Source of the DNA: JAQXDR01 sp038138625
GTDB taxonomy: Bacteria > Pseudomonadota > Alphaproteobacteria > Rhodobacterales > Rhodobacteraceae
Length of the DNA stretch: 22,651 nucleotides
Reading direction: 5' to 3'
NCBI GenBank assembly: GCA_038138625.1
Contig: JAYQEA010000065.1
Location: 1 to 22,651, forward strand
Shown here: positions 15,466 through 22,651 of the stretch, in pieces
Layout: each line of letters starts with the position of its first letter
Position numbering within the stretch: the stretch's first letter is position 1
Program-made: the position numbers and the translations under genes
The notes under the pieces: model-generated
What the model was told of the DNA's origin: nothing
The model's database searches: none
What the model saw: only the letters and a program-made list of their open reading frames with translations

Positions 15466-16710
15466 ATGAAACGCTATTCTGCCTTTGCCGTCGCTCGCGA
15501 AGCGTTCCGCAATCATTTGGGTTGGGACCGTGCCTGGCGTGCTGCGCGCCCAAAGGATCGCTATGACGTTGTCATCGTCGGGGCCGGAGGTCACGGCTTG
15601 GCAACGGCCTATTACCTTGGACGCAATTTTGGCATTACAAACGTTGCCATTTTGGAAAAAGGATGGCTTGGCGGGGGTAATACGGGCCGTAATACAACAA
15701 TCATCCGCTCCAACTATCTGCAAGATGCATCTGCGGCGATCTACGAAAAATCACGTAGCCTTTACGAGTCTCTGAGCCAGGACATCAACTATAATGTGAT
15801 GTTTAGCCCACGCGGAGTGATGATGCTGGCCCAAACCCAGCATGAAATTCGCGGCTATGAACGCACGGCACATGCTAACGCGTTGCAAGGCGTTGAAACG
15901 CGCTTTATCGGTCCGCGCGAGGTCAAACAGCTCTGTCCCATCATTAACCTGGATGGGCCACGGTATCCAGTTTTGGGCGCGTTATGGCAGCCTCGTGGGG
16001 GCACTGCCCGTCACGATGCGGTCGCTTGGGGCTATGCGCGGGCCTGTAGCGACATGGGAATGGATATTATTCAACAATGCGAGGTCACTGGCGTGCGCTC
16101 GGTGGGCGGGCAGGTTACCGGTGTCGATACCTCAAAAGGGGCTATCGCGTGCTCCAAGCTTGGAATTGTTGTGGCTGGTCATTCCGGCGTTTTGGCCGAT
16201 ATGGCGGGATTTCGGTTGCCCGTAGAATCTGTGGCATTGCAAGCGTTGGTGTCAGAACCCATCAAGCCGTGCATGGATGTGGTGGTCATGGCCAATACCG
16301 TGCACGGATATATGAGCCAGTCTGACAAGGGAGAGATGGTCATCGGGGGTGGCGCCGACGGATATAACAACTACACGCAGCGCGGCAGTTTTCAACACAT
16401 CGAAGAAACCGTGCGCGCTTTGGTCGAAACCTTCCCTATGATCTCGCGGTTGAAAATGTTGCGCCAGTGGGGTGGGATTGTGGATATGACGGGCGACCGG
16501 TCCCCGATCCTGTCGGCCACGCCGCTAAGCGGATGTTTCATCAATTGTGGCTGGGGCACCGGTGGGTTCAAGGCGATCCCCGGTTCCGGTTGGGGAATGG
16601 CCGAACTGATGGCAAAAGGACACTCTCCACTGACAGCAGAATTCGGTCTGACCCGTTTTGCGGAAGGCCGCTTTATCGATGAAAGTGTTGCAGCGGGGGT
16701 GGCTCATTGA
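15466..16710 (+). CDS. soxB: Sarcosine oxidase, beta subunit
   Basis: The subunit has 414 aa and carries the sarcosine oxidation site of the heterotetrameric enzyme. The N-terminus MKRYSAFAVAREAFRNHLGWDRAW is typical. The dinucleotide motif VIVGAGGHGLATAYYL (glycines at about 39-44) binds FAD. LGGGNTGRNTTIIRSNY is highly conserved. The His in TARHDAVAWG (about 183) is at the position expected for covalent FMN attachment. The C-terminal GWGTGGFKAIPGSGWGMAELMAKG is also characteristic. It is the first gene of soxBDAG. It demethylates sarcosine to glycine, passing the one-carbon unit to tetrahydrofolate on SoxA. Confidence 0.95.
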   Translation: MKRYSAFAVAREAFRNHLGWDRAWRAARPKDRYDVVIVGAGGHGLATAYYLGRNFGITNVAILEKGWLGGGNTGRNTTIIRSNYLQDASAAIYEKSRSLYESLSQDINYNVMFSPRGVMMLAQTQHEIRGYERTAHANALQGVETRFIGPREVKQLCPIINLDGPRYPVLGALWQPRGGTARHDAVAWGYARACSDMGMDIIQQCEVTGVRSVGGQVTGVDTSKGAIACSKLGIVVAGHSGVLADMAGFRLPVESVALQALVSEPIKPCMDVVVMANTVHGYMSQSDKGEMVIGGGADGYNNYTQRGSFQHIEETVRALVETFPMISRLKMLRQWGGIVDMTGDRSPILSATPLSGCFINCGWGTGGFKAIPGSGWGMAELMAKGHSPLTAEFGLTRFAEGRFIDESVAAGVAH

Positions 16711-16789
16711 GAAACCTGTTTGATAATCGTCCGATGTTCAAACCGCGTGCCCGCAAAGACGCGGTCCTAGCGAAACCAGAGGCCCAGAC

Positions 16790-17119
16790 ATGCTGATCCT
16801 TACCTGCCCTTGTTGTGGCGTTACAGGCGAAGAAACAGAATTTCATGGTGGCGGCGAGGCGCACCTGACCCGCTATGGTCCGGGCTCAACTGATGACGAG
16901 TTTCAGGCTTATCTTTTTCGTCGCGAGAACCCTAAGGGTGTGCACTTTGAACGCTGGCGGCACGTAAATGGCTGTGGGAAATGGTTCCATGCCGCGCGCT
17001 GCACCGTCACGCTTGAGGTGTTTGGCACATATTCTGCCCAAACGTTACGCCCTCCCGAAGACCTGCTAGAGCGCATTCGCGAAAAGCGTCCCGGTTGGCG
17101 TTGGAAGGATTTGTCATGA
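16790..17119 (+). CDS. soxD: Sarcosine oxidase, delta subunit
   Basis: The zinc subunit has 109 aa. LTCPCCG (C6, C9) and RHVNGCGKWFH (H58, C62) supply the four expected zinc ligands; FRRENPKGVHFERWRH is a conserved core. AGAGG lies upstream of ATG 16790. About 80 bp separates it from soxB, without a visible terminator, and soxA follows after 70 bp. Confidence 0.95.
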   Translation: MLILTCPCCGVTGEETEFHGGGEAHLTRYGPGSTDDEFQAYLFRRENPKGVHFERWRHVNGCGKWFHAARCTVTLEVFGTYSAQTLRPPEDLLERIREKRPGWRWKDLS

Positions 17120-17189
17120 TCCAGACACCATCTGTTCCTTGCGCACTATCCGCGCTCTCTATTCATCTTTTGTGCAAAGGTCTGCTGAC

Positions 17190-20100
17190 ATGAGCACCCG
17201 TATCGCCACAGGTGGCCGCCTTACCGATCGAACAAGGCAAGTTGATTTTGCATTCAATGGCAAACGCTTAAAGGGCATTCAGGGTGATACGCTGGCCTCT
17301 GCTCTGCTGGCCAATGACCAGATGCTGGTAGGTCGGTCGTTCAAATATCACCGGCCACGGGGCATCGTTGCCTCGGGATCCGAAGAGCCCAACGCATTGA
17401 TGAACCTCGGTCGTGGTGCCCGTTTTGAACCCAATCAGCGTGCCACCACGACCGAGCTTTTTGACGGGCTAGAGGCACACAGCCAAAACCATTGGCCAAG
17501 CCTTGAATTCGATATTGGCGCAGTCAACGGTCCGATGGCACGGTTTTTGCCGGCGGGATTTTACTACAAGACGTTCATACATCCGCGACCCTTTTGGAAG
17601 CACATCTATGAGCCTTTCATTCGCCAGTCTGCCGGTCTTGGCAAAGCACCCGACGCGGAAACCAAGGATGCAGATACATATGAGCATTACTATCATTTTA
17701 CCGACGTTCTGATCCTTGGTGGCGGTGTTGCAGGTCTGCAGGCCGCACAGGTGGCGGCGGCGTCTGGCGTGCGGGTCACCTTGCTTGAACAATCAGCGCA
17801 TTGGGGGGGACGTGCCCCAGTAGACGGCGGGACAATCAACGAACAAGACCCCGACGTCTGGGTTGCGAATGCGATCGCTGCATTGCAGCAGATGCCCAAT
17901 GTCACTGTCCGGACACGCTGTATGGGGGCAGGGGTCTATGATCACGGTTATGTTCTGGGATATGAACGCCTGACGGATCACGCGCCAGAGGCGAAGGGTC
18001 CACGTCATCGTCTGTGGCGCATTCGTGCATCGCAGGTTATCTGCGCCACCGGGGCTATCGAACGCCCCCTAAGCTTTGCAGGAAACGACATTCCCGGCGT
18101 CATGCTGGCCAGTGCTGTTCGCGACTATGCAACCAACTATGCTGTTGCTGCTGGCGATCGTACGGTCGTTGTGACCAACAATGACGATGCCTACCGCACA
18201 GCCCTGACGTTACATGCGGCCGGGTTGTCCATTCCGGCCATTATCGATGTGCGGGCCGGGATAGCGGATAGTCCGCTTATTGCGCAGGCGCGCGCTGCCG
18301 GGATCCGGATCGAACAGGGGCGTGCGATTGCCAAGGTCAAGGGCGGAAAACGTGTAACTGGTGTTGTCATATGTGCACAGGCTGGCTCTGGCGGTTCACT
18401 GGATGACATTGATTGTGATGCTGTTGCCATGTCGGGCGGGTGGTCCCCTGTGGTACATCTTTGGTCTCACTGCGGTGGCAAACTGCACTGGGACACTGCG
18501 CAGGCGATGTTCAGACCCGACGCAGAAAGGGCACCAACCGGTGCTGAGGGCACCCCGTTTGTGGCCTGTGCAGGTGCGGCGGACGGATATTTCGGATTAC
18601 AAGAGATCCTGAACGATGCGACCGAAACGGCGCTGAAGAGTGTAACACAGTGCGGCGGATCCGTGTCCGAACAGCCCCAAACGCAGGGTCACAGCCTGCC
18701 CGAGGCGCCGCTGGCGCCCGTATGGCTGATGCCGCAAGGTGCAACGCATGATCGTCGGGCGAAAGCGTGGTTGGATTTTCAAAATGATGTCAAGGTCACC
18801 GACGTGCAACTGGCCGCGCGTGAGGGCTATGAAAGCGTGGAGCATACCAAACGCTACACCACGTTGGGCATGGCGACTGATCAGGGGAAACTAAGCAATA
18901 TCAATGGTCTTGCCATCCTTTCAGATGCGCTTGGCGCGGATATTCCGGCGGTCGGCACAACGACGTTTCGCCCCCCTTACACTCCGATCAGCATGGGCTC
19001 TATCGCGGGTGAGGCGCGGGGTGACTTATTTCAGCCAATCCGTAAAACCCCCATGTATGACTGGCATGAGGCGCATGGTGCCCATTGGGAACCTGTAGGC
19101 CATTGGCGTCGGCCTTATTGCTACCAAAAAGCAGGGGAAAGCGTCGATGAAGCCGTTCACCGCGAGGTGCTGGCCACGCGAAACAGTCTTGGGCTCTTGG
19201 ATGCATCGACGCTTGGTAAAATTGTCGTAAAAGGGCCTGACGCAGGCCGTTTCCTTGACATGATGTACACCAACATGATGTCGACCCTGAAAGTGGGCCG
19301 CTGCCGTTACGGATTGATGTGCAGTGAAAACGGATTTCTGTCGGATGATGGTGTCGTTGCGCGGATCGATGATGACACATGGCTGTGTCACACCACCACG
19401 GGCGGGGCTGACCGGATCCACGCCCATATGGAAGAATGGCTGCAAACGGAATGGTGGGACTGGAAAGTCTATACCGCCAATGTCACCGAACAATACGCCC
19501 AGATTGGTGTTGTAGGGCCCAAAGCGCGCGCGGTGCTGGAAAAACTGGGTGGGATGGATGTCAGTGCCAATGCGCTTCCCTTTATGGGCTGGGCGGATGG
19601 GACGCTTGGTGGGTTTCCGGTACGGGCTTACCGCATCTCGTTCTCTGGCGAGTTGAGCTATGAGATCGCCGTTCCAGCGCATCAAGGTCGTGCATTATGG
19701 GACAGGTTGCTTGAGGCAGGGGTAGAATTCAATGCCACACCTTATGGGACCGAGGCTCTTCATATCATGCGGGCCGAAAAAGGCTTTATCATGATCGGCG
19801 ACGAAACCGATGGCACGATAATCCCGCAAGATCTTGGGCTGGATTGGGCAATCTCTAAGAAAAAAGAGGACTACCTGGGCAAACGGGCGCAGCAGCGCAG
19901 TCATATGACCGATCCGTCACGATGGAAACTTGTCGGTCTAGAAACCCTCGATGGCTCGGTGCTGCCGGATGGATCCTATGCGATTGGGTCAGGTTCCAAT
20001 GCGAATGGGCAAGCGGTTGTGCAGGGGCGCGTGACTTCGACCTACCATTCGCCGACCCTTGGGCGTGGAATAGCAATGGGGCTTTTGCTAAACGGTCCGG

Positions 20101-20210
20101 ACCGCCTGGGGGATGTTGTGCCCTTCAACAAAACAGACGGGTCCACCGTAGAGGCCAAAGTCGTATCGCCTGTTTTCTTTGATCCTGACGGGGAAAAGCA
20201 GAATGTCTAA
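17190..20210 (+). CDS. soxA: Sarcosine oxidase, alpha subunit
   Basis: The subunit has 1006 aa, normal for the family. Domains in order are an N-terminal 2Fe-2S-like fold with QGDTLASALLAN and VGRSFKYHRPRGI, an FAD/NAD-binding Rossmann domain with LILGGGVAGLQAAQ (about 175-186), and from about 610 a GcvT-like tetrahydrofolate domain with DASTLGKIVVKGPDA, SFSGELSYEI and YGTEALHIMRAEKGFIMIGDETDG. The complex passes the methyl carbon to tetrahydrofolate. ATG 17190 (MSTRIATGGRL) is preferred, with AAAGG about 9 nt upstream. An upstream start at 17139 would add 17 unlike residues. It overlaps soxG by 8 nt. Confidence 0.95.
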   Translation: MSTRIATGGRLTDRTRQVDFAFNGKRLKGIQGDTLASALLANDQMLVGRSFKYHRPRGIVASGSEEPNALMNLGRGARFEPNQRATTTELFDGLEAHSQNHWPSLEFDIGAVNGPMARFLPAGFYYKTFIHPRPFWKHIYEPFIRQSAGLGKAPDAETKDADTYEHYYHFTDVLILGGGVAGLQAAQVAAASGVRVTLLEQSAHWGGRAPVDGGTINEQDPDVWVANAIAALQQMPNVTVRTRCMGAGVYDHGYVLGYERLTDHAPEAKGPRHRLWRIRASQVICATGAIERPLSFAGNDIPGVMLASAVRDYATNYAVAAGDRTVVVTNNDDAYRTALTLHAAGLSIPAIIDVRAGIADSPLIAQARAAGIRIEQGRAIAKVKGGKRVTGVVICAQAGSGGSLDDIDCDAVAMSGGWSPVVHLWSHCGGKLHWDTAQAMFRPDAERAPTGAEGTPFVACAGAADGYFGLQEILNDATETALKSVTQCGGSVSEQPQTQGHSLPEAPLAPVWLMPQGATHDRRAKAWLDFQNDVKVTDVQLAAREGYESVEHTKRYTTLGMATDQGKLSNINGLAILSDALGADIPAVGTTTFRPPYTPISMGSIAGEARGDLFQPIRKTPMYDWHEAHGAHWEPVGHWRRPYCYQKAGESVDEAVHREVLATRNSLGLLDASTLGKIVVKGPDAGRFLDMMYTNMMSTLKVGRCRYGLMCSENGFLSDDGVVARIDDDTWLCHTTTGGADRIHAHMEEWLQTEWWDWKVYTANVTEQYAQIGVVGPKARAVLEKLGGMDVSANALPFMGWADGTLGGFPVRAYRISFSGELSYEIAVPAHQGRALWDRLLEAGVEFNATPYGTEALHIMRAEKGFIMIGDETDGTIIPQDLGLDWAISKKKEDYLGKRAQQRSHMTDPSRWKLVGLETLDGSVLPDGSYAIGSGSNANGQAVVQGRVTSTYHSPTLGRGIAMGLLLNGPDRLGDVVPFNKTDGSTVEAKVVSPVFFDPDGEKQNV

Positions 20211-20766
20211 TAGTCAAATACCTGTCACCCAAAGTTTTGACGGTGTGGTTGAAGTTCTTGCTTTGCCTGCCCAGGGAATGGTGACACTGCGCGGAGATTT
20301 GGCCGACGAGAGGCTGCGTGAGGCGGTTCATGATACGGTCGGGGTCGAAGTTCCGCTGGTGCGCCGCGCCGATTTTCAGAATGGGCGCGGTGTGATTTGG
20401 ATGTCACAGGACGAGCTGTTGCTGATTGTAGCTGCGGGGCAGGGCGCTGCCGTGGCCGACAGCCTGCAAACCTCGCTTGCTGGTGGGCATGCAATGGCTG
20501 TGGACGTCTCGGACGCGCGGGTGGTCTTTGAATTGCGCGGCCGACGTCTGCGCGAGGTAATTGCGAAACTTGCGCCCGTGGATATGTCCCCTGATGCGTT
20601 CACACCCGGCGATTTCCGCAGAACCCGATTTGGTCAGATCGCGGCTGCTTTTTGGCTTGTGGATGACACCTGTGCACGCGTGATCTGTTTCAGATCAGTG
20701 GCCGATTATATGTTCGGCATGTTGTGTCATGCGGCGGATCCAGCGGCAGAGTTGATTGTCTACTGA
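20203..20766 (+). CDS. soxG: Sarcosine oxidase, gamma subunit
   Basis: The protein has 187 aa. Its ATG lies 5 nt before the soxA stop, with GGGGAA upstream, so it is translationally coupled. DDELLLIVAA-like (SQDELLLIVAAG), VDVSDARVVFELRGRRLREVIAKLAPVD, GDFRRTRFGQIAAAFW and the C-terminal FRSVADYMFGML fit SoxG. It completes the heterotetramer. The folD and purU genes that often follow soxG are absent here. Confidence 0.92.
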   Translation: MSNSQIPVTQSFDGVVEVLALPAQGMVTLRGDLADERLREAVHDTVGVEVPLVRRADFQNGRGVIWMSQDELLLIVAAGQGAAVADSLQTSLAGGHAMAVDVSDARVVFELRGRRLREVIAKLAPVDMSPDAFTPGDFRRTRFGQIAAAFWLVDDTCARVICFRSVADYMFGMLCHAADPAAELIVY

Positions 20767-20800
20767 CCGTGAAAATAAAAATCGGTATCGTGTCTGGCTG

Positions 20801-20831
20801 GATCGTTTGTCGGGACACTCAGGAAACGATC
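20801..20831 (+). terminator. Inverted repeat after soxG (possible terminator)
   Basis: GATCGTTT (20801-20808) and AAACGATC (20824-20831) are perfect 8-bp arms around a 15-nt loop, 34 nt after the soxG stop, followed by TTTGG. The stem is AT-rich and the loop long, so support for termination is weak. It could instead be an operator for the chelatase gene. Confidence 0.28.
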
Positions 20832-20897
20832 TTTGGCTGACAAGGCTATGGCATATGGAATAACGCTGTCCTAGAATTCTGCGGCAGGGAGTATGCA

Positions 20898-21581
20898 ATG
20901 ACACAGGCGATTATCGTGAGCCACGGACAGCCGTCCGATCCGCAAATAGGAGAGGCGGAGATAGCCGCGCTGGCACGGTCGGTTTCTGCGTATTGTGATT
21001 TTTCAGTGTCAGGGGTCACTCTGGCAAGTCCCGGAGCGCTCGAGGCACAGTTGGATCTGGATCCGGATACGGTTGTCTATCCCATGTTTATGGCCAACGG
21101 ATGGTTTACCCGTACCGAATTGCCCCGTCGCATAGGGGGGCGAGCTGTGCGCATCCTGCCACCCTTCGGCACAGACCCTGCACTTGCACCAGCTGTTGCG
21201 AGATACCTGATCTCTTTGTGTCAGGCACGTGGGTGGGGCAATAGTGATGTGGGATTGGCTATTTTGGGTCATGGGTCTGGTCGGAGTGATGCCGTGGCTC
21301 GTGAAACGTTTAATTTCGCAAAGGCAGTTATGACAGATTTCGAACCTAGATATCTTACTGTCGGATTTGTCGAACAGGATCCACCGCTTACCCAAGCTCT
21401 GGATGGGTTGGGTCCCAAATCCTTTGCTTTACCGTTTTTTTCGGCGAGGCGGGGTCATGTTTTGGACGATATTCCGCAGGCGGCCGCAAAAATGAGCTAT
21501 TGTGGACATATACTTGAACCAGTTGGTCTGTTAGGATTTATACCAGAAATGGTTGCGCGACAACTGGCCAAAGCGATCTGA
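20898..21581 (+). CDS. CbiX/SirB-type chelatase family protein
   Basis: The protein has 227 aa and two tandem chelatase-like halves. Each half opens with a His motif: IIVSHGQPSDP (H9) and AILGHGSGRSD (H125). Such His residues bind metal in class II chelatases that insert Fe or Co into sirohydrochlorin for sirohaem or cobalamin. YPMFMANGWFT and the C-terminal LPFFSARRGHVLDDIP also fit. GGGAG lies upstream of ATG 20898. The metal and product cannot be told; no cob or cys genes are in the window. A small membrane-protein gene follows after 5 nt. Confidence 0.75.
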   Translation: MTQAIIVSHGQPSDPQIGEAEIAALARSVSAYCDFSVSGVTLASPGALEAQLDLDPDTVVYPMFMANGWFTRTELPRRIGGRAVRILPPFGTDPALAPAVARYLISLCQARGWGNSDVGLAILGHGSGRSDAVARETFNFAKAVMTDFEPRYLTVGFVEQDPPLTQALDGLGPKSFALPFFSARRGHVLDDIPQAAAKMSYCGHILEPVGLLGFIPEMVARQLAKAI

Positions 21582-21586
21582 GATCT

Positions 21587-21862
21587 ATGCATACGCTCCG
21601 TTATGAACCTGTTGACGACCTTCCTCGGAAGGGAATGGCATATCTGCCGTTTTGGCGGATGTATCTCTATTTGTGGGTTTTGGTCCACGGGGCAGTTTTT
21701 GTAAACACGTCCTTGATCTGGGCAGCCTCCAGAGCATACGGCCACCATGTGTTTGACTTCTGGAATGCTTGGGCGATTTTATTTCCAGTCACGCTTTTGG
21801 GGGCATACTTCATGACGACCTGGGTCCGTGGCCTTGTTCGCGAGGCTGAACAGGGTCGCTGA
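21587..21862 (+). CDS. Small two-helix membrane protein of unknown function
   Basis: The protein has 91 aa. Two hydrophobic segments, about residues 26-47 (MYLYLWVLVHGAVFVNTSLIWA without the edges) and 62-83 (AILFPVTLLGAYFMTTWV), are joined by a polar loop with YGHHVFDFWNAW. A 2TM-type layout is seen, but no named family is recognised with confidence. It starts 5 nt after the chelatase stop, so it is almost certainly in the same transcript. A link to metal supply is only inference. Confidence 0.65.
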   Translation: MHTLRYEPVDDLPRKGMAYLPFWRMYLYLWVLVHGAVFVNTSLIWAASRAYGHHVFDFWNAWAILFPVTLLGAYFMTTWVRGLVREAEQGR

Positions 21863-22539
21863 TTGAAACGGAGTGGTGTGTGTCGGCTCGGACCTTGCCA
21901 CAAAACGCATCACTTGGCGTCTTGGCACCATCGATATCTGATCTGATTACCACAGTAAGCTGTCGCCCCACACATACCAGCTGAATAAATTAGGGTCCCA
22001 ATTGTAACCAATAGGTCCCTGACGCATATGTATTTTGGCTGCTGTTTGCGTACTTTCCCGTCAGAGCTACCGGATGACATCACAGTCGTGAAACGGCTCC
22101 CTTTGGGCGTAGATGATTGGGTAAAGACAGGGGATTTCACAGAGGTGAACTTGTCACTGTCGAGAAACAGCCAAAAGTGAGTGCTGGCCCTGAGGGGTGT
22201 CTATTGAGCGCATGTCCGCCGTTTGCCAGTTTGTGGCGGGACAGAGCGCTTTAATTGCTGAGCTTTGAAATGAAACGACGCTGTAGGAAAATTCGCGCAT
22301 CATCCGATGAAGCGATCTGTTCGAACGCTAGGCAATGACCATAGCAGTTTTGTAATCGTTTTGGATACTAGCGCGCAAGATGGCAGGCGGTAGTTTGGGG
22401 AAATGTGGCTCACACCTTTTGGGTTTGCCTGTTTATGTGCGCAAGACAGTAGACGTTTGGAAATTTCTCCACAGGCTACAGCGTAGGGCCTTGCAAACAT
22501 GACGTCCCAGACTCTCTGCTCGTATAGTTGGAGCCAAGC
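21863..22539. other. Gene-poor stretch of about 680 bp
   Basis: No frame longer than about 76 codons is open here, and none shows a known domain. Codon use looks non-coding on both strands apart from the small frame at 22028-22180. No tRNA, clear terminator or long repeat was seen. It may hold degraded gene remnants or a small RNA. Confidence 0.5.
22028..22180 (+). CDS. Possible small ORF, 50 aa, unknown
   Basis: ATG 22028 opens a 50-residue frame that reads like protein in its middle (LPDDITVVKRLPLGVDDWVK). The same frame is open upstream to the stop at 21986-21988 without another good start. There is no evident ribosome-binding site and no recognised family. It may be a gene remnant or chance. 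Confidence 0.2.
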   Translation: MYFGCCLRTFPSELPDDITVVKRLPLGVDDWVKTGDFTEVNLSLSRNSQK

Positions 22540-22651
22540 TTGGCAGGACCGTCTTACAAAACGATTTTGCAGCTTTCAGCAGACTTGTTGGGCGGGGCAT
22601 TCTGGTTTTTGTGGACGACCCTTTTGATGTGTTGTGGGGGGGCTTGGATGA
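22540..22651 (+). CDS. Possible 5' end of a membrane protein gene, runs off right edge
   Basis: TTG 22540 has GGAG at 22530-22533, 6 nt upstream. It opens a frame that stays open for 37 codons to the edge and encodes a hydrophobic stretch (LLGGAFWFLWTTLLMCCGG). The rare start codon and short length make this tentative, and no family is recognised. Confidence 0.3.
   Translation, partial: MAGPSYKTILQLSADLLGGAFWFLWTTLLMCCGGAWM

Noticed and set aside
21910..22140. Minus-strand 76-codon frame in the gene-poor stretch
   Set aside because: It has no family look and no ribosome-binding site; the opposite strand reads better there, though also weakly.
22300..22500. Minus-strand 66-codon frame
   Set aside because: It has no domain, no ribosome-binding site and nothing supportive around it.

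Overview
This window looks like chromosomal DNA from a marine Rhodobacteraceae (Roseobacter-group) alphaproteobacterium. That is inferred from the overall gene content: dusA, an Atm1-type ABC exporter, prpE, betB/betA, sodB, ruvX with a DUF1289 gene, ccmI, soxBDAG, and TTTGCAAA and TTAA-N7-TTAA motifs. No rRNA, tRNA or CRISPR array was found by eye. Ten Ns at 13840-13849 mark an assembly gap.

Left edge (1-1150): the 5' part of a tyrosine-recombinase integrase lies on the minus strand, runs off the window, and is broken by one apparent single-base frameshift near 570-574. It is back to back with dusA. This arrangement is the hallmark of dusA-associated integrases, whose islands insert into the 5' end of dusA. 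The boundary of an integrated element therefore probably lies near 1150-1215, and most of the element lies left of the window. Four copies of a GTGCTA-type motif between the integrase and dusA are candidate recombinase or excisionase binding sites.

1116-8114: dusA overlaps a PhyH-like dioxygenase gene by 4 nt. Convergent to it are an Atm1-type ABC exporter and, upstream on the same strand, propionyl-CoA synthetase (prpE). An EamA-type transporter diverges from prpE. The shared 260-bp region has three exact TTTGCAAA palindromes, matching the motif of short-chain fatty acyl-CoA regulators (RamB/PccR family).

8192-12211: betB and betA (betaine aldehyde dehydrogenase and choline dehydrogenase) oxidise choline to glycine betaine. 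A secreted staphylococcal-nuclease-like protein follows, preceded by a TTAA-rich stretch with a full CtrA-type site.

12370-15276 (all minus strand): ccmI, then a gap-containing tandem repeat over the start of ruvX, then ruvX overlapping a DUF1289 gene, then Fe/Mn superoxide dismutase with a clear intrinsic terminator.

15466-20766: soxB, soxD, soxA and soxG encode heterotetrameric sarcosine oxidase, which demethylates sarcosine to glycine. With betBA this gives the two ends of a choline-to-glycine route, but no betaine or dimethylglycine demethylase is in the window.

20898-22651: a CbiX/SirB-type chelatase gene is followed after 5 nt by a small two-helix membrane protein. A roughly 680-bp gene-poor stretch then leads to a possible new gene start at the right edge.

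No wholly new system is evident. The most useful leads are the dusA integration boundary with its repeats, the TTTGCAAA operator cluster, the CtrA-type site at the nuclease, and the tandem repeat with gap at ruvX.
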